A DNA stretch of 32,029 bases from Campylobacteraceae bacterium (GCA_027063325.1 JAMOSA010000253.1:1-32029); one strand, 5' to 3'. Shown: positions 8,939-19,401, numbered from the stretch's first letter. Numbers and translations: made by a program. Notes: a model not told the origin generated them from the letters alone.

Positions 8939-11404
8939 ATGAGTAAAAAAGAGATCACAATCACCATTGATGGTGTAGAGTGTAAAACATATGAGGGTGA
9001 GTATGTTCTCAATGCAGCTAGAGCAAATGGTATATTTATTCCTGCCATTTGTTATCTAACACGCTGTTCACCCACTCTTGCTTGTCGTATATGTCTGGTA
9101 GAGGCTGATGGTAAACGGGTATATGCCTGTAATGCCAAAGCAAAAGATGGTATGAATATCATAACCGAAAATGAAGAGATTCTTGAAGAAAGAAGAGCTA
9201 TCATGGAGGTGTATGATGTAAACCACCCTCTACAGTGTGGCGTATGTGATCAGCATGGTGAGTGTGAGTTGCAGAATTATACTCTTGAACTTGAGGTGGA
9301 CTCTCAACACTTTGCTATACAAGATACCAAAAGAGAGACCAAAAACTGGAGTACAGTACTTCACTATGATGCAGGTTTGTGTATCGTATGTGAAAGGTGT
9401 GTGACTGTATGTAAGGATATGATAGGTGATAGTGCCATCAAAACTGGTCCAAGAGGCGGACCGGCTGTAGATAAGGGGTATAAAGAGAGTACTCCAAAAG
9501 ATGCTTATGCAATGTGGAACAAGTTGCAAAAATCTATTATTATCCCAAGCAATGGTACAGAGCATACAAATTGTTCAGATTGTGGAGAGTGTACGGCTGT
9601 ATGTCCAGTTGGTGCATTGACCGAGAGAGATTTTGTATATAAAGCCAACCCTTGGGAGTTAAAAAATATTCCAGCAACCTGTGCTCACTGTAGCAGTGGT
9701 TGTCATCTATACTATGAGACCAGATTTGAGAGTATAGATAATCCAAAAGAGGTTATATTTAGAGTAAAAAATGAGTGGAATTATCAATCTCTTTGTGGTG
9801 CAGGTAGATTTGGATATGATTATGAAAATAGTGATGTTACCAAAGATACAGAGGCATTTAACAAAGCAGTAGAGGCATTGAAAAAGGCTGATACTATTAG
9901 ATTCAATTCAACCATTACAAATGAAGAGGCACTAATGCTTCAAACTCTCAAAGAGAAGTTGGGTATAAAGCTTTATAACCCAGAAGCTAGAGCATTTCAG
10001 AAGTTTTTGAATGAGTATGCAAAAGTATCTGGTAAATCTCTATATCCAGATGATTTCAAAACTATTATGCAAGAGAGTGATTTTGTAATAAGTCTAGGCT
10101 CAAAGCTTAGAAATGATAATCCAAATGCCAGATATGTATTCAATAATGTTCAAAAGATGAATAAGGGAGCTGGTATATACTTCCATCCAGTTGGAGATAC
10201 TCTTGTTCCTACTTTTGGCAAGAGTGTAGAGACTTTTGAGCATAAAGTGGGTGATGAAGAGGCAGCTTTATATCTAATCCTGGATCTCTTTGCAGACAAA
10301 TCAAAACTACCTTCGGATGTGGTTGATTATCTAAGCTCTTTCCACGAAGAAAGAACCAAGAAAATCAAAGAGAAGGTAATGGAAGAGGTTACTGAAATCG
10401 TAGTTGACAAAGAGAGTGGCAAAGAGAAAGAAGTTACCAAAAAAGTTCCAAAGATGGTGACAAAAGAGGTAACTTATGACCACAATCTATTGGTTGAGAG
10501 ACTCGGAGGAGATGCAGTAAACTTTGAAGATACATTTGCAAAGATGAATAAAAAGAAGAGCAATTATGCATTAATGGTAGGAGAGGATCTCTATTTCCAT
10601 CCAAACTACAAAAACATAATAGCTCTTATAGCTTTGGTAGAGCAAAGCTGTGGTATGAAACTGGCTATGATTCCACCAAAATCAAACTCATTGGGTGTAT
10701 CACTAATTTGTGATTTGGATGATGAGTGCAGTGGTTATGTAGTAGGTTACAATGAAAACGGTGACTTTAGACTCTCAGCTCTTGGAGATGGTGATTTGGA
10801 TATGCCAGCACTCAATCAGCAAGAGGGTACAATGACTACCATGAACAAAAGAGTAGTACCTACAAATGCGGCTTTGGAGTATGGTGGATATGAGTTGAAT
10901 GATTTGATGAATGCTTTGGGATTTGGCAAGAGATACACTATTGACTGGACTGCATCTTTGCCGGTAGAGAAAGGATTCCAAGCAGTCTGCTTTGATGATT
11001 TGAAAGATGGCTTCTTAAATGATGGTAGTGAAGTTAGAGGATATGAACTTACTTCAATATCACAAGATAGAGTTGATTTTGATGTAGCAAAAATTGATGA
11101 TAATACACTTATTGAAGGTGAGATTGCATACAGATGTAATCCACAAAGACAGTTTAATGACTTTACTAACAAAGCTCATCAAATATTTGAAGCTTTTGCA
11201 CTCTATGCATCTCCAGCAAGAGCCAAAGAGTTGGGCGAGAGAGTAGAAGTTGTTTTTGAGAATGGCTCACTCACACTTGATGTGGTTGAAGATGACAGAA
11301 TGAGTGGAGATATTGTTGAGATTCCGGATTTTAGAAGTGCTGAAGATGTCATTAGCCTTTTTGGCGACAGACGATATGCTAAAGTAACTATCAAAAAGGT
11401 GTAA
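8939..11404 (+). CDS. nuoG: NADH-quinone oxidoreductase subunit G, copy 2 (tandem paralogue)
   Basis: 2Fe-2S region 'CYLTRCSPTLACRICLVEADG', 'HPLQCGVCDQHGECELQN', 'CIVCERCVTVC', 'CSDCGECTAVCPVGAL', 'CAHCSSGC-x30-C'; shares long blocks with copy 1 such as 'LGVSLICDLDDECSGYVVGYNENGDFRLSALGDGDLDMPALNQQEGT'. Confidence 0.92.
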   Translation: MSKKEITITIDGVECKTYEGEYVLNAARANGIFIPAICYLTRCSPTLACRICLVEADGKRVYACNAKAKDGMNIITENEEILEERRAIMEVYDVNHPLQCGVCDQHGECELQNYTLELEVDSQHFAIQDTKRETKNWSTVLHYDAGLCIVCERCVTVCKDMIGDSAIKTGPRGGPAVDKGYKESTPKDAYAMWNKLQKSIIIPSNGTEHTNCSDCGECTAVCPVGALTERDFVYKANPWELKNIPATCAHCSSGCHLYYETRFESIDNPKEVIFRVKNEWNYQSLCGAGRFGYDYENSDVTKDTEAFNKAVEALKKADTIRFNSTITNEEALMLQTLKEKLGIKLYNPEARAFQKFLNEYAKVSGKSLYPDDFKTIMQESDFVISLGSKLRNDNPNARYVFNNVQKMNKGAGIYFHPVGDTLVPTFGKSVETFEHKVGDEEAALYLILDLFADKSKLPSDVVDYLSSFHEERTKKIKEKVMEEVTEIVVDKESGKEKEVTKKVPKMVTKEVTYDHNLLVERLGGDAVNFEDTFAKMNKKKSNYALMVGEDLYFHPNYKNIIALIALVEQSCGMKLAMIPPKSNSLGVSLICDLDDECSGYVVGYNENGDFRLSALGDGDLDMPALNQQEGTMTTMNKRVVPTNAALEYGGYELNDLMNALGFGKRYTIDWTASLPVEKGFQAVCFDDLKDGFLNDGSEVRGYELTSISQDRVDFDVAKIDDNTLIEGEIAYRCNPQRQFNDFTNKAHQIFEAFALYASPARAKELGERVEVVFENGSLTLDVVEDDRMSGDIVEIPDFRSAEDVISLFGDRRYAKVTIKKV

Positions 11405-11406
11405 AG

Positions 11407-12396
11407 ATGGATGGATATATCATAGGAACAATCATCAAAGCGATATTGGTTTTAGCAATCATATCTGCTTTGGCAGGTTTTGGTACCTATTTGGAGAGAA
11501 AAGTGCTTGCCTTTATGCAAAGAAGACTAGGACCTATGCATGTTGGTCCTTATGGTCTGTTGCAATTGGCAGCTGATGGTATAAAACTCTTTACAAAAGA
11601 GGATTTTATACCAAGTGGAGCAAATAGACTCATATTTATGATAGCACCAATTATTACAGCAGCTACTGCATTTATAGCTCTTGCTGCTGTACCATTGCTT
11701 CCTGAATTTGAATTGTTTGGAGTGACTGTAAGACCAATAGTAGCAGACTTGAATATTGGAATACTCTTTGTACTTGGTATGATGGCAGCAGGGTTATATG
11801 GTCCTTTACTTGCTGGTATGGCACAGAAAAACAAGTGGGGATTGCTTGGAGCTGCTAGAACTGCAATTCAGTTTTTGAGTTATGAAGTTGTTACAGGTCT
11901 TTCAATACTGGCTCCTATTATGATAGTAGGATCTTTGTCTTTGATAGATTTTAACAATTATCAAAGTGAAGGTATAGGCTCTTGGCTTATCTGGCAACAG
12001 CCTGTTGCATTTATTCTGTTTTTAATTGCAGGATATGCAGAGACAAACAGAACTCCATTTGACCTTTTGGAGCATGAAGCTGAGATTGTAGCTGGTTATG
12101 CTACTGAATATAGTGGTATGAGATGGGGAATGTTCTTTATTGGTGAGTATGCCAATATGATTACAATAGGCTTTTTGGCTTCAATTGTATTCCTTGGTGG
12201 ATTTAACTCTTGGGGCTTTATACCAGGAGGATTGGCAATTATACTAAAGGTATCATTCTTCTTCTTCTTGATGTTGTGGGTTCGTGCCTCTTGGCCTCAT
12301 ATCAGACCAGATCAATTGATGTGGCTGTGTTGGAAAGTATTGATGCCATTAGCAGTAATCAATGTGACCTTGACTGGTCTATGGATGATGGTATAA
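11407..12396 (+). CDS. nuoH: NADH-quinone oxidoreductase subunit H
   Basis: 'ERKVLAFMQRRLGPMHVGPYGLLQLAADGIKLFTKEDFIP' and 'AETNRTPFDLLEHEAEIVAGYATEYSGM'. Confidence 0.97.
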   Translation: MDGYIIGTIIKAILVLAIISALAGFGTYLERKVLAFMQRRLGPMHVGPYGLLQLAADGIKLFTKEDFIPSGANRLIFMIAPIITAATAFIALAAVPLLPEFELFGVTVRPIVADLNIGILFVLGMMAAGLYGPLLAGMAQKNKWGLLGAARTAIQFLSYEVVTGLSILAPIMIVGSLSLIDFNNYQSEGIGSWLIWQQPVAFILFLIAGYAETNRTPFDLLEHEAEIVAGYATEYSGMRWGMFFIGEYANMITIGFLASIVFLGGFNSWGFIPGGLAIILKVSFFFFLMLWVRASWPHIRPDQLMWLCWKVLMPLAVINVTLTGLWMMV

Positions 12397-12406
12397 GGAG
12401 GATAAT

Positions 12407-13030
12407 ATGAGCTTAGAAGAGTTTAAAAATAGAAATGTAGGTGAACAGAACTATCGATTGGTTGATGTGGGGCAGACTCCACAAACAGGTATGGAGAAGT
12501 TTGAACAAGTTGTAAAAAGAGCAGTAAAATTGGAACTTTTTACAGGGTTGAAAGTAACTTTCAGAGAGATGTTTAAAGCTCTCTTTGGTGGTCAGATGCA
12601 TACTACAAAGTATCCATTTGAAAAGTTGCCAATAGCACCAAGATATAGAGCAATACATGAGATGAAGAGACTTCTTGAGAGTGGTCACTACAGATGTATT
12701 GGGTGTGGATTGTGTGAAAAGATATGTATAGCCAATTGTATCAGAATGGATACAAGATATGATGAGAATCAAAGAAAAGAGGTTAGTGAATATACTATCA
12801 ATTTTGGTAGATGTATCTTTTGTGGATATTGTGCAGAGGTGTGTCCAGAACTTGCAATTGTGCATGGAGGAAGATATGAAACAGCCAGCGAACAAAGAGC
12901 AAGTTACTCTACATTTGAAGATATGCTAACACCACTAGATCAGTTGGCTCAACAGAGTGAGTTTCCTGGTTTTGGTGCAGTATCTGATGATGCAGACAAA
13001 AAGATCAAAAAAACACCGTTGGCATATTAA
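12407..13030 (+). CDS. nuoI: NADH-quinone oxidoreductase subunit I
   Basis: Two 4Fe-4S motifs 'CIGCGLCEKICIANCI' and 'CIFCGYCAEVCPELAI'. Confidence 0.96.
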   Translation: MSLEEFKNRNVGEQNYRLVDVGQTPQTGMEKFEQVVKRAVKLELFTGLKVTFREMFKALFGGQMHTTKYPFEKLPIAPRYRAIHEMKRLLESGHYRCIGCGLCEKICIANCIRMDTRYDENQRKEVSEYTINFGRCIFCGYCAEVCPELAIVHGGRYETASEQRASYSTFEDMLTPLDQLAQQSEFPGFGAVSDDADKKIKKTPLAY

Positions 13031-13036
13031 GGAGTC

Positions 13037-13591
13037 ATGATGGAAACTTTTGCATTTTACTTTTTTGCGGTATCAATAACCGCACTTTTTGCCGTAACGG
13101 TATGGAGTAAGAACATACTATATGCTATGACTTCATTAGCAGCTGGTATGGTGCTTATATCAGGTCTCTTCTTTATATTGGGAGCAGACTTTTTGGGTGT
13201 AGTTCAACTCATTGTATATGTAGGTGCTGTTATGGCTCTGTACTCATTTGCAATGATGTTTTTTGATGCTACTGGAGAGATCAAAGAAAAACATAGCCAT
13301 CCAGGATTGGTGTTTTTGCTTGGTGGATTATCTGCTGTAGTGATGGTAGTAATCTTTGCAGCACCAGTAATTGGAGCTTCAGCACCATCATTCTATCCAC
13401 CAGTTGAGGGAGCTACAAATCCACAGGCTGTTGGTTTGGTTCTGTTTACCAAATATCTTGTACCATTTGAAGTAGCTGCTGTTATGTTGTTGGTTGCAAT
13501 GATAGCCGGAATTATCCTAGCCGGTAAAAAGATGGATACAAGTATTACGGAAGTAACCGATGATATCGGTGACACTAATGAAAGGATATAA
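13037..13591 (+). CDS. nuoJ: NADH-quinone oxidoreductase subunit J
   Basis: Multi-TM protein with 'FLGVVQLIVYVGAVMALYSFAMMFFD'; position in cluster. Confidence 0.95.
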   Translation: MMETFAFYFFAVSITALFAVTVWSKNILYAMTSLAAGMVLISGLFFILGADFLGVVQLIVYVGAVMALYSFAMMFFDATGEIKEKHSHPGLVFLLGGLSAVVMVVIFAAPVIGASAPSFYPPVEGATNPQAVGLVLFTKYLVPFEVAAVMLLVAMIAGIILAGKKMDTSITEVTDDIGDTNERI

Positions 13592-13593
13592 TT

Positions 13594-13896
13594 ATGGTAG
13601 GGTTAAATGAATATCTCATACTATCAGCTATTCTCTTTTCAATTGGTGTGGTAGGGGTAATCCGTAGAAAAAATTTGCTGATGCTATTTTTTGCTACTGA
13701 GATTATGTTAAATGCAGCAAATATTGCATTTGCAGCAATTTCAAGCTATCACAACGATTTGACAGGACAGATGTTTGCATTCTTTATTGTTGCTGTAGCA
13801 GCAAGTGAAGTTGCTGTAGGCTTGGGACTATTGATACTCATATACAAAAAGTATGGTACATTAGATCTCGATAACTTTACAGTCTTGAAGGGGTAA
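13594..13896 (+). CDS. nuoK: NADH-quinone oxidoreductase subunit K
   Basis: 100 aa; 'GVIRRKNLLMLFFATEIMLNAANIAFAA' and 'AFFIVAVAASEVAVGLGLLILIYK'. Confidence 0.96.
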   Translation: MVGLNEYLILSAILFSIGVVGVIRRKNLLMLFFATEIMLNAANIAFAAISSYHNDLTGQMFAFFIVAVAASEVAVGLGLLILIYKKYGTLDLDNFTVLKG

Positions 13897-13898
13897 CG

Positions 13899-15791
13899 AT
13901 GGAAACATTAGTATATACGGCACTCTTTGCACCATTAGTCAGTTCGCTTTTTGCGGCTCTATTTGGTATGACTCCGAAGAGACAGTTTGTAGGCATCGTA
14001 ACCTCACTGTTGCTATTTGTCTCATTTGTCTCTTCGGCTCTATTACTGGATTATGTAATGGAGTTTGGCTCAATCCATGTAACTATGATGGATTGGATTG
14101 TTGCAGGTGATATGAGTGTACCATTTGGATTTAATGTAGATCAAGTAACTGCGGTAATGATGACAGTTGTTACATTGGTATCTACAGTGGTACATATCTA
14201 CTCAAATGGATATATGGAGCATGATAAGGGCTTTAACAGATTCTTCTCATATCTATCAGCATTTGTATTTTCAATGATGGTACTTGTTATGAGTGACAAC
14301 TTCTTGGGTCTATTTATAGGTTGGGAAGGTGTTGGAGTCTGTTCTTGGTTGCTTATTGGCTTTTGGTACCACAAAGAGGATGTTGGTAGAGATGTAAATC
14401 CTTCAATATCTCCAGCTTGGGCAGCTAATGAAGCATTTATTATGAATAGAATTGCAGACTTGGGTATGCTTGTAGGAATTTTCCTAATATACTGGAATAT
14501 AGGTTCTCTTCAGTATGATGTAGTATTTAGTCATCTTGATGGTTTGAGTCATGGTATGCTTGTGGCTATTGGAATATTTTTATTCATCGGTGCTATGGGT
14601 AAATCGGCACAATTCCCACTACATACTTGGCTTGCTGATGCTATGGAGGGTCCTACTCCAGTATCTGCACTGATTCATGCTGCTACAATGGTAACAGCTG
14701 GTGTATATTTGGTAATTAGAGCAAACCCTTTGTATGATATGATTCCAGAAGTTGGTTACTTTATAGCAGCTCTTGGTACATTTGTAGCGATATTTGCAGC
14801 ATCAATGGCTCTTGTAAACAGAGACCTAAAGAGAATTATTGCATACTCAACTCTATCACAGCTTGGTTATATGTTTGCAGCTGCTGGTCTTGGAGCATAC
14901 TGGGTAGCTCTATTTCACCTAGCAGCTCATGCATTCTTTAAGGCACTTTTATTCTTGGGTGCTGGTAATGTGATGCATGCTATGCATGATGAACTTGATA
15001 TATTCAAAATGGGTGGACTCAAAAAGATTATGGGTTGGACATATGCATATATGGGTGTAGCCTCACTTGCACTTGCTGGTATTTGGCCACTTGCAGGTTT
15101 TTATTCAAAAGATACAATTTTAGAGGTTGCATTCAATGAGCATACCTATGGTATCTGGTTTATACTTTGGCTAACAGCTGGTCTTACAGCATTTTATAGC
15201 TTTAGATTGGTATTTTTGACATTTTGGAGTGATAGTAGATACAAAGAGTTTGGATTCCATCCACATGAAGTACAAAAGTATGTATTGTGGGCTATGGCAC
15301 CACTTGCAATTTTAGCAGTTGTATTTGGTTGGTATAAAGATAGTTTTATGGAGTTTGTAACAAGAACTCTTCCTCTATATGAGATGAGTGAACATACTCA
15401 CCATATGGTAGGAGTATTGATAGCTGTTACAACTTTGGTTGCTGTTGGTGGTATTGTAGTAGCTTATTTGATGTATAGTAGAAGACTCAAAAGGAATGAG
15501 AAGATTGAAAAATCTCTTCCATATAGAGTACTTTCAAATCAATACTACATTCCAATATTTTATGAAAAGGCATTCTCAAAGCCTTATGCAGAATTGTCTG
15601 ATATTGCATGGAAAGAGATAGATATGCAAGTAGTCGATGCTACAGTAGATGGTATTGCCCATCTAGTAGAAGAGAGTGGAGATGGTGCAAGAGGAATGCA
15701 AACTGGTAACCTTTCTGACTATCTCAAGTGGATGGCGTTTGGTGTAATTGCACTTGCAGTACTTGCTGTATTTGTCGCAATGAAGAGTTAA
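13899..15791 (+). CDS. nuoL: NADH-quinone oxidoreductase subunit L
   Basis: 'GWEGVGVCSWLLIGFWY', 'HTWLADAMEGPTPVSALIHAATMVTAGVYL', and a long amphipathic C-terminal extension. Confidence 0.96.
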   Translation: METLVYTALFAPLVSSLFAALFGMTPKRQFVGIVTSLLLFVSFVSSALLLDYVMEFGSIHVTMMDWIVAGDMSVPFGFNVDQVTAVMMTVVTLVSTVVHIYSNGYMEHDKGFNRFFSYLSAFVFSMMVLVMSDNFLGLFIGWEGVGVCSWLLIGFWYHKEDVGRDVNPSISPAWAANEAFIMNRIADLGMLVGIFLIYWNIGSLQYDVVFSHLDGLSHGMLVAIGIFLFIGAMGKSAQFPLHTWLADAMEGPTPVSALIHAATMVTAGVYLVIRANPLYDMIPEVGYFIAALGTFVAIFAASMALVNRDLKRIIAYSTLSQLGYMFAAAGLGAYWVALFHLAAHAFFKALLFLGAGNVMHAMHDELDIFKMGGLKKIMGWTYAYMGVASLALAGIWPLAGFYSKDTILEVAFNEHTYGIWFILWLTAGLTAFYSFRLVFLTFWSDSRYKEFGFHPHEVQKYVLWAMAPLAILAVVFGWYKDSFMEFVTRTLPLYEMSEHTHHMVGVLIAVTTLVAVGGIVVAYLMYSRRLKRNEKIEKSLPYRVLSNQYYIPIFYEKAFSKPYAELSDIAWKEIDMQVVDATVDGIAHLVEESGDGARGMQTGNLSDYLKWMAFGVIALAVLAVFVAMKS

Positions 15792-15802
15792 GGAGAAATT
15801 AT

Positions 15803-17329
15803 ATGGAAAATATATTAAGCGTACTGGTTTTCTTCCCGCTCATTGCGGCTTTACTCGGTATTTTGGTAAATGAGAAGAGTATTAGAGCATATGGTATCAG
15901 TGTAGCTACAATAGAGTTTGTTCTCTCATTGTGGCTTTGGATGTCATATGACAGTGCTAATGGCGGGTTTCAGTTTATCGAGTTTTTCCCAATAGCTAGT
16001 GATTTTGGTATCAATTACTACTTGGGAATTGATGGTATCAGTCTATTCATTGTAATTATGGCTACAATGATTACACTAATTGGTATAGTATCTTTGAGTA
16101 TTACAAAGAATCTTAAAAATCTTATCATTTCACTTCTGTTTTTGGAAGTTACAATGGTAGGAGTCTTTGTATCACTTGATGCTATTGTATTTTATCTCTT
16201 TTGGGAGTTCTCTTTGGTTCCTATGCTCTATATTATTGGTGCATGGGGCGGAGAGAAGAGAGTATATGCAGCAGTTAAGTTTTTCCTATATACATTTACA
16301 GGTTCACTTGTAATGCTTGTTGGTATGCTTTATGTTGCATATATATATCACTCAGTATCTGGTGTATGGAGTTTTGCTCTTACAGATTGGTATGCACTAG
16401 TTCTTCCACTATCTGTTCAAAAATGGCTCTTTTGGGCATTTTTCCTTGGTTTTGCTATCAAGGTTCCAATGTTCCCATTCCATACATGGTTGCCATATGC
16501 ACACGGTCAAGCACCTACTGTTGGTTCGGTAATTCTTGCAGCTGTACTTTTAAAGATGGGTAGTTATGGTTTTGTGAGATTCTCTTTGCCAATGTTCCCT
16601 GATGCCAGTGTAGCTTATATAGTACCAGTTGCAACAATTGCTATTATTATGATTATCTATACTGCAATGGTTGCATATGCACAAAGTGATATGAAGCAGG
16701 TTATTGCATACTCTTCTATTTCACATATGGGTGTAATTATCCTGGGTACATTTGCAATGAATGCAGAGGGAATTACTGGTTCAATTTTCCAAATGCTATC
16801 TCATGGTATAGTATCTGGAGCTCTGTTTTTATTGGTTGGAGTTATATATGATAGAACTCATACCAAAGAGATGAGTCAGTTTGGTGGACTTGCAGCTGTG
16901 ATGCCAAAGTATGCATTGATTTATGGAATTATGCTAATGGCATCTGTTGGATTACCACTTACAATAGGATTTATCGGAGAGTATCTCTCATTGGCAGGAT
17001 TCTTTAAAATATCTCCGATTATGACACTACTAGCTGGTACTTCTATTATATTGGGAGCTGTTTATATGCTCTCTTTATACAAAAAGACATTTTTTGGACC
17101 AGTTACAAATGAAAAGAATAAAACTCTAACAGATCTAAATTCCAAAGAGTTGATGGGATTAGTACCATTAGTAGCTATTGTTATTTGGCTTGGTGTCTAT
17201 CCAAAACCTGTACTTGTACCGATAGACAATAGTGTAAAGGCTTTAGTATCGTTTATGCATGAGAAGGCACAAACACCAGAGGCTAGAGCTATTATAAAAG
17301 TTAGCAAGAGCACCAAGGAGGCGAAGTAA
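15803..17329 (+). CDS. nuoM: NADH-quinone oxidoreductase subunit M
   Basis: ATG at 15803 preceded by AAGGAG; 'FHTWLPYAHGQAPTVGSVILAAVLLKMGSYG' and 'AYSSISHMG'. The upstream ORF extension overlaps nuoL and is unlikely to be real. Confidence 0.96.
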   Translation: MENILSVLVFFPLIAALLGILVNEKSIRAYGISVATIEFVLSLWLWMSYDSANGGFQFIEFFPIASDFGINYYLGIDGISLFIVIMATMITLIGIVSLSITKNLKNLIISLLFLEVTMVGVFVSLDAIVFYLFWEFSLVPMLYIIGAWGGEKRVYAAVKFFLYTFTGSLVMLVGMLYVAYIYHSVSGVWSFALTDWYALVLPLSVQKWLFWAFFLGFAIKVPMFPFHTWLPYAHGQAPTVGSVILAAVLLKMGSYGFVRFSLPMFPDASVAYIVPVATIAIIMIIYTAMVAYAQSDMKQVIAYSSISHMGVIILGTFAMNAEGITGSIFQMLSHGIVSGALFLLVGVIYDRTHTKEMSQFGGLAAVMPKYALIYGIMLMASVGLPLTIGFIGEYLSLAGFFKISPIMTLLAGTSIILGAVYMLSLYKKTFFGPVTNEKNKTLTDLNSKELMGLVPLVAIVIWLGVYPKPVLVPIDNSVKALVSFMHEKAQTPEARAIIKVSKSTKEAK

Positions 17330-18819
17330 TGTTAGAACCAATCTCTGTAAGCCTGGCACAGCTCAATTTGGTGACACTCTCACCAATGCTTGTGGCTATT
17401 GCCGGTGCATTAATGATACTCTTGATAGATTTAATCAAGAAGGATTTGGATAAGACGCTCTATGTGATGCTCTCAATTTTGATACTGTTTGTTGATTTTG
17501 GTGCAACACTGAGTCTAAATATAAATGAGCGTGGCTTTTTCGATTTGATGTTGATTGATGGTGTATCTATATTGGGGCAGCTTATTATAGTGATAGCTTC
17601 AATACTCTTTATACCTCTTGCTTTGACATCAAATAGATTTCATGAGTTCTCATACCCTGAATTTTTTGCCCTTTTCCTATTTATGGTATCGGGCTTCCAG
17701 TTTATGGTAGCAAGTGATAACTTGATACTTATTTTTGTAGGTCTTGAGACAGCATCACTAGCCCTATATACTTTGATTGCTATGCACAATACCCAAGAAT
17801 CTATTGAAGCATCTATTAAGTATTTTACTATGGGTGCAATGGCAGCAGGTTTCTTTGTAATGGGTGCAGCAGCAATTTATGCAGTAAGTGGTTCAATAGA
17901 GCTTTATGATGTAGCAAAAGTATTTCAAGCAAGATTGATGGAGCCTGGTATTACTATACCAATTATTGGTGGAGCTGTATTGATGCTTGTTGCAATTGGA
18001 TTTAAAGTATCTTTGATTCCATTCCATACTTGGACACCAGATGTTTATGAAGGCTCTTCAGCTCCAATGGCAGGTTATATGTCAATTGTTCCAAAGATTA
18101 GTATGATGGTAGTAGCTATGAGACTACTAGGATTTTATATAGACTTGGGTATTGACTCTATCAGAATTATGATTATAATTCTTGCTGTTGTTACAATGAC
18201 TTTGGCAAATATGATGGCTATTGTGCAAGAAGATGTCAAAAGAATGCTTGCATATAGTTCAATCTCTCATGCCGGTTTTGTATTGGCCGCATTGGCACTT
18301 GATACAACAAAAGCATATAGTTCAATATTCCTCTATTATGGATTGTTCCTCTTTACAAACCTTGGAGCATTTACAATGCTTTGGATTAGTAGAGCCAAGA
18401 ATCCAACACACCATGATAGATATCACCATCCATACTCCAAGTTCTCAGGACTTGTACAGATTTCACCAATTGGTGCAGTAATTATGGCTGTATTTATGCT
18501 GTCACTAACGGGTGTTCCTCCATTTAGTCTCTTTTGGGGTAAACTGTTTATCATTAGTTCTGTAGTTGATGCAGGTTATATCTGGCTTGCTATTATTATG
18601 GCACTCAATAGTGCAATAGCAGCATTTTATTATTTGAAACTGATTGTATATATGTTCTTGTATGCACCTCCAGCAGATGCAAAAAGAATTGGTTACAACC
18701 GTTCAAGACCTCTAATGTTGATTGTAGGAATAGCAGCATTTGTAACTACAATGTCAGCATTTATTATGCAACCTCTTATGTCATATATCTCATATATGGT
18801 AAGTGTAAGCGGTTACTAA
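17329..18819 (+). CDS. nuoN: NADH-quinone oxidoreductase subunit N
   Basis: 'FHTWTPDVYEGSSAPMAGYMS', 'AYSSISHAGFVL'; last gene of the cluster, starting at the nuoM stop. Confidence 0.95.
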   Translation: MLEPISVSLAQLNLVTLSPMLVAIAGALMILLIDLIKKDLDKTLYVMLSILILFVDFGATLSLNINERGFFDLMLIDGVSILGQLIIVIASILFIPLALTSNRFHEFSYPEFFALFLFMVSGFQFMVASDNLILIFVGLETASLALYTLIAMHNTQESIEASIKYFTMGAMAAGFFVMGAAAIYAVSGSIELYDVAKVFQARLMEPGITIPIIGGAVLMLVAIGFKVSLIPFHTWTPDVYEGSSAPMAGYMSIVPKISMMVVAMRLLGFYIDLGIDSIRIMIIILAVVTMTLANMMAIVQEDVKRMLAYSSISHAGFVLAALALDTTKAYSSIFLYYGLFLFTNLGAFTMLWISRAKNPTHHDRYHHPYSKFSGLVQISPIGAVIMAVFMLSLTGVPPFSLFWGKLFIISSVVDAGYIWLAIIMALNSAIAAFYYLKLIVYMFLYAPPADAKRIGYNRSRPLMLIVGIAAFVTTMSAFIMQPLMSYISYMVSVSGY

Positions 18820-18824
18820 TACCA

Positions 18825-18848
18825 CTACTCCCACTTTTTGGGGGGTAG
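18825..18848 (+). terminator. Possible hairpin after nuoN
   Basis: CTACTCCC ... GGGGGTAG (8 bp with one G-T wobble) just after the nuoN stop; no downstream T-tract, so only tentative. Confidence 0.3.
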
Positions 18849-18941
18849 ATTTGATATATCATCTCACTCTATCTTAAGTTTATAATTCATATAATATATA
18901 GTTGTTATATTTTCTATTTTTAAATATATAAAAGGAATTAT

Positions 18942-19226
18942 ATGAATGTTGAAGTTGGAACTATGATTATAAAAGAGATTGCAAAAGAGAATGATTACAA
19001 TATAAGTGGTGAAGGTTTCTCATTTGAAATTTACAAATCTACATTAAGACCAAAGTCATTTAAAGTAAGAAAAAAAGATAGTGATTTATTGGTTTATCAA
19101 TGGGAAGATGAAAATGGTGAATATGGTACAAATGCCATATATTCATTAAGAAGTTTAAATGATGTGATAAAGTTTGCTACATTATTAAGTATTGGAACAG
19201 AAATTCGAAGTGGTAGAAATAGATAG
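18942..19226 (+). CDS. Hypothetical protein (94 aa)
   Basis: Clean ORF preceded by AAAAGGAATTAT; no recognised family. Confidence 0.6.
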   Translation: MNVEVGTMIIKEIAKENDYNISGEGFSFEIYKSTLRPKSFKVRKKDSDLLVYQWEDENGEYGTNAIYSLRSLNDVIKFATLLSIGTEIRSGRNR

Positions 19227-19401
19227 TATATTATCAAATTTAATATACTTATTGATTTTGAAAAAATTCAGTAAATATATATAATCCTTTGACTCTAAAA
19301 TGAATAGAATTTGAAAAAATATATAAGCTTTCCAAATTATCTCTATTTTAATAGTATATTCCATATAATCTATTGATTATTGTTTGTTGAAAGGATATAT
19401 T

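Noticed and set aside
9230-11394. Several antisense ORFs (9230-9565, 9540-9746, 10775-10981, 10816-11172, 11203-11394) inside nuoG copy 2
   Set aside because: Codon-bias-driven shadow ORFs opposite a gene with intact Fe-S motifs.
12413-12895. 160-aa minus-strand ORF inside nuoI
   Set aside because: Fully antisense to a confidently assigned gene, with low-complexity composition typical of shadow ORFs; no recognisable motif.
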